DNA of 23,132 nt from Eubacterium sp. UBA4343 (GTDB taxonomy: Bacteria > Bacillota > Clostridia > Lachnospirales > Lachnospiraceae), in assembly GCA_002394235.1 (NCBI GenBank), contig DGTF01000072.1, positions 5,375 to 28,506 on the forward strand, given 5' to 3'. The position numbers and the translations under genes were made by a program. The notes beneath the pieces were generated by a model. It did no database searches. It saw nothing but the letters and a program-made list of their open reading frames with translations, and was not told where the DNA came from. Positions 22,870 through 23,132 of this stretch are shown here, in pieces. Each line of letters begins with the position of its first letter. Positions within the stretch are counted from its first letter, which is position 1.

Positions 22870-23132
22870 ACACGCTTCGCGACAGGCGGCCTGTCTGCGT
22901 TTTCGAAGAGCTGTTTTTTTAATAACCTTGTATAAGCTACGGATTGCTCCGTGCTTCGCACTCCCGCAATCCTACAGGTGACCGACTTCGTCGGTCTGTC
23001 GCGGCGTTCGCCCCACCGCTTCACACTTTGTGTGAGCGGATGTGGCTCACTGCCCGCGCATATTTGGATTTCGCGCGTCTGCGCTTCATCCTCATACCTG
23101 TTGCCTCCGAAATCGCATCCAGTCTCTTACAC
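22847..23132 (+). repeat. hairpin-rich intergenic repeat tract bounded by 25-bp direct repeats
   Basis: Identical 25-mers lie at 22847-22871 and 23108-23132, the latter ending exactly at the window edge. Between them are hairpins GGATTGC/GCAATCC (22941-22972), ACCGAC-TTC-GTCGGT (22981-22995) and CCGCT-CACAC/GTGTG-AGCGG with one bulged T (23016-23039). The segment near 23041-23066 (TGTGGCTCACTGCCCGCGCA) resembles the reverse of the 99-bp element's GCGGCTCACTGTTCGCG end, so the families are probably related. No gene seen after 22829. Confidence 0.7.
22874..22920 (+). terminator. probable intrinsic terminator of prfB
   Basis: Inner stem GACAGG-CGG-CCTGTC (22881-22895), outer arms GCTTCG (22874-22879) and CGAAGAGC (22904-22911), then TG and seven T (22914-22920). 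Confidence 0.7.

Overview
The window looks like a chromosomal segment of an anaerobic Firmicute, most likely a Lachnospiraceae-type Clostridium relative. This rests on the hpf-secA-prfB and holB-ricT-trmN6-rsmI gene orders, strong AGGAGG-type ribosome binding sites, TTGACA/TATAAT promoters, a desulfoferrodoxin superoxide reductase and uroporphyrinogen-decarboxylase-like methyltransferase paralogues. Family assignments come from motif reading; no database search was run.

Layout: (1) 1-2570, the end of a 99-bp intergenic repeat element, then a membrane histidine kinase and an OmpR-type regulator overlapping by 23 nt. (2) 2570-4710, a second repeat copy, then bioY behind a promoter whose -35 box sits in a BirA-like operator, a DUF1284 cysteine protein whose start region is tandemly duplicated, and a superoxide reductase with its own promoter and terminator. 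(3) 4856-10200, an accessory-looking cluster: two divergent URO-D-superfamily proteins flank a PucR/CdaR-type regulator (minus strand) and an MFS transporter. The intergenic region between regulator and transporter carries three imperfect ~51-54 bp direct repeats. (4) 10201-11060, a convergent region with mutually exclusive hairpins and a 35-bp tandem repeat, then a minus-strand thiamine-binding (MTH1187/YkoF-type) gene preceded by promoter, TPP riboswitch and intrinsic terminator. (5) 11100-12740, duplicated promoter-like direct repeats and a MATE transporter. (6) 13005-18000, a housekeeping block: guanylate-kinase-like protein, DNA polymerase III delta', RicT/PSP1 protein with a long Arg-rich tail, TrmN6-type methyltransferase and RsmI. 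(7) 18127-22920, long-form HPF, SecA, a third copy of the 99-bp element, and prfB with its programmed +1 frameshift. (8) 22830-23132, a hairpin-rich repeat tract bounded by two exact 25-bp direct repeats.

The least explained part is the URO-D/regulator/MFS cluster: it looks like uptake plus corrinoid- or tetrapyrrole-related enzymology under a dedicated regulator, but no corrinoid protein or reductive activator is present in the window and the substrate cannot be read from the sequence. The second theme is the density of short tandem duplications and dispersed palindromic repeats in the intergenic DNA, several overlapping start codons, stop codons or promoters.
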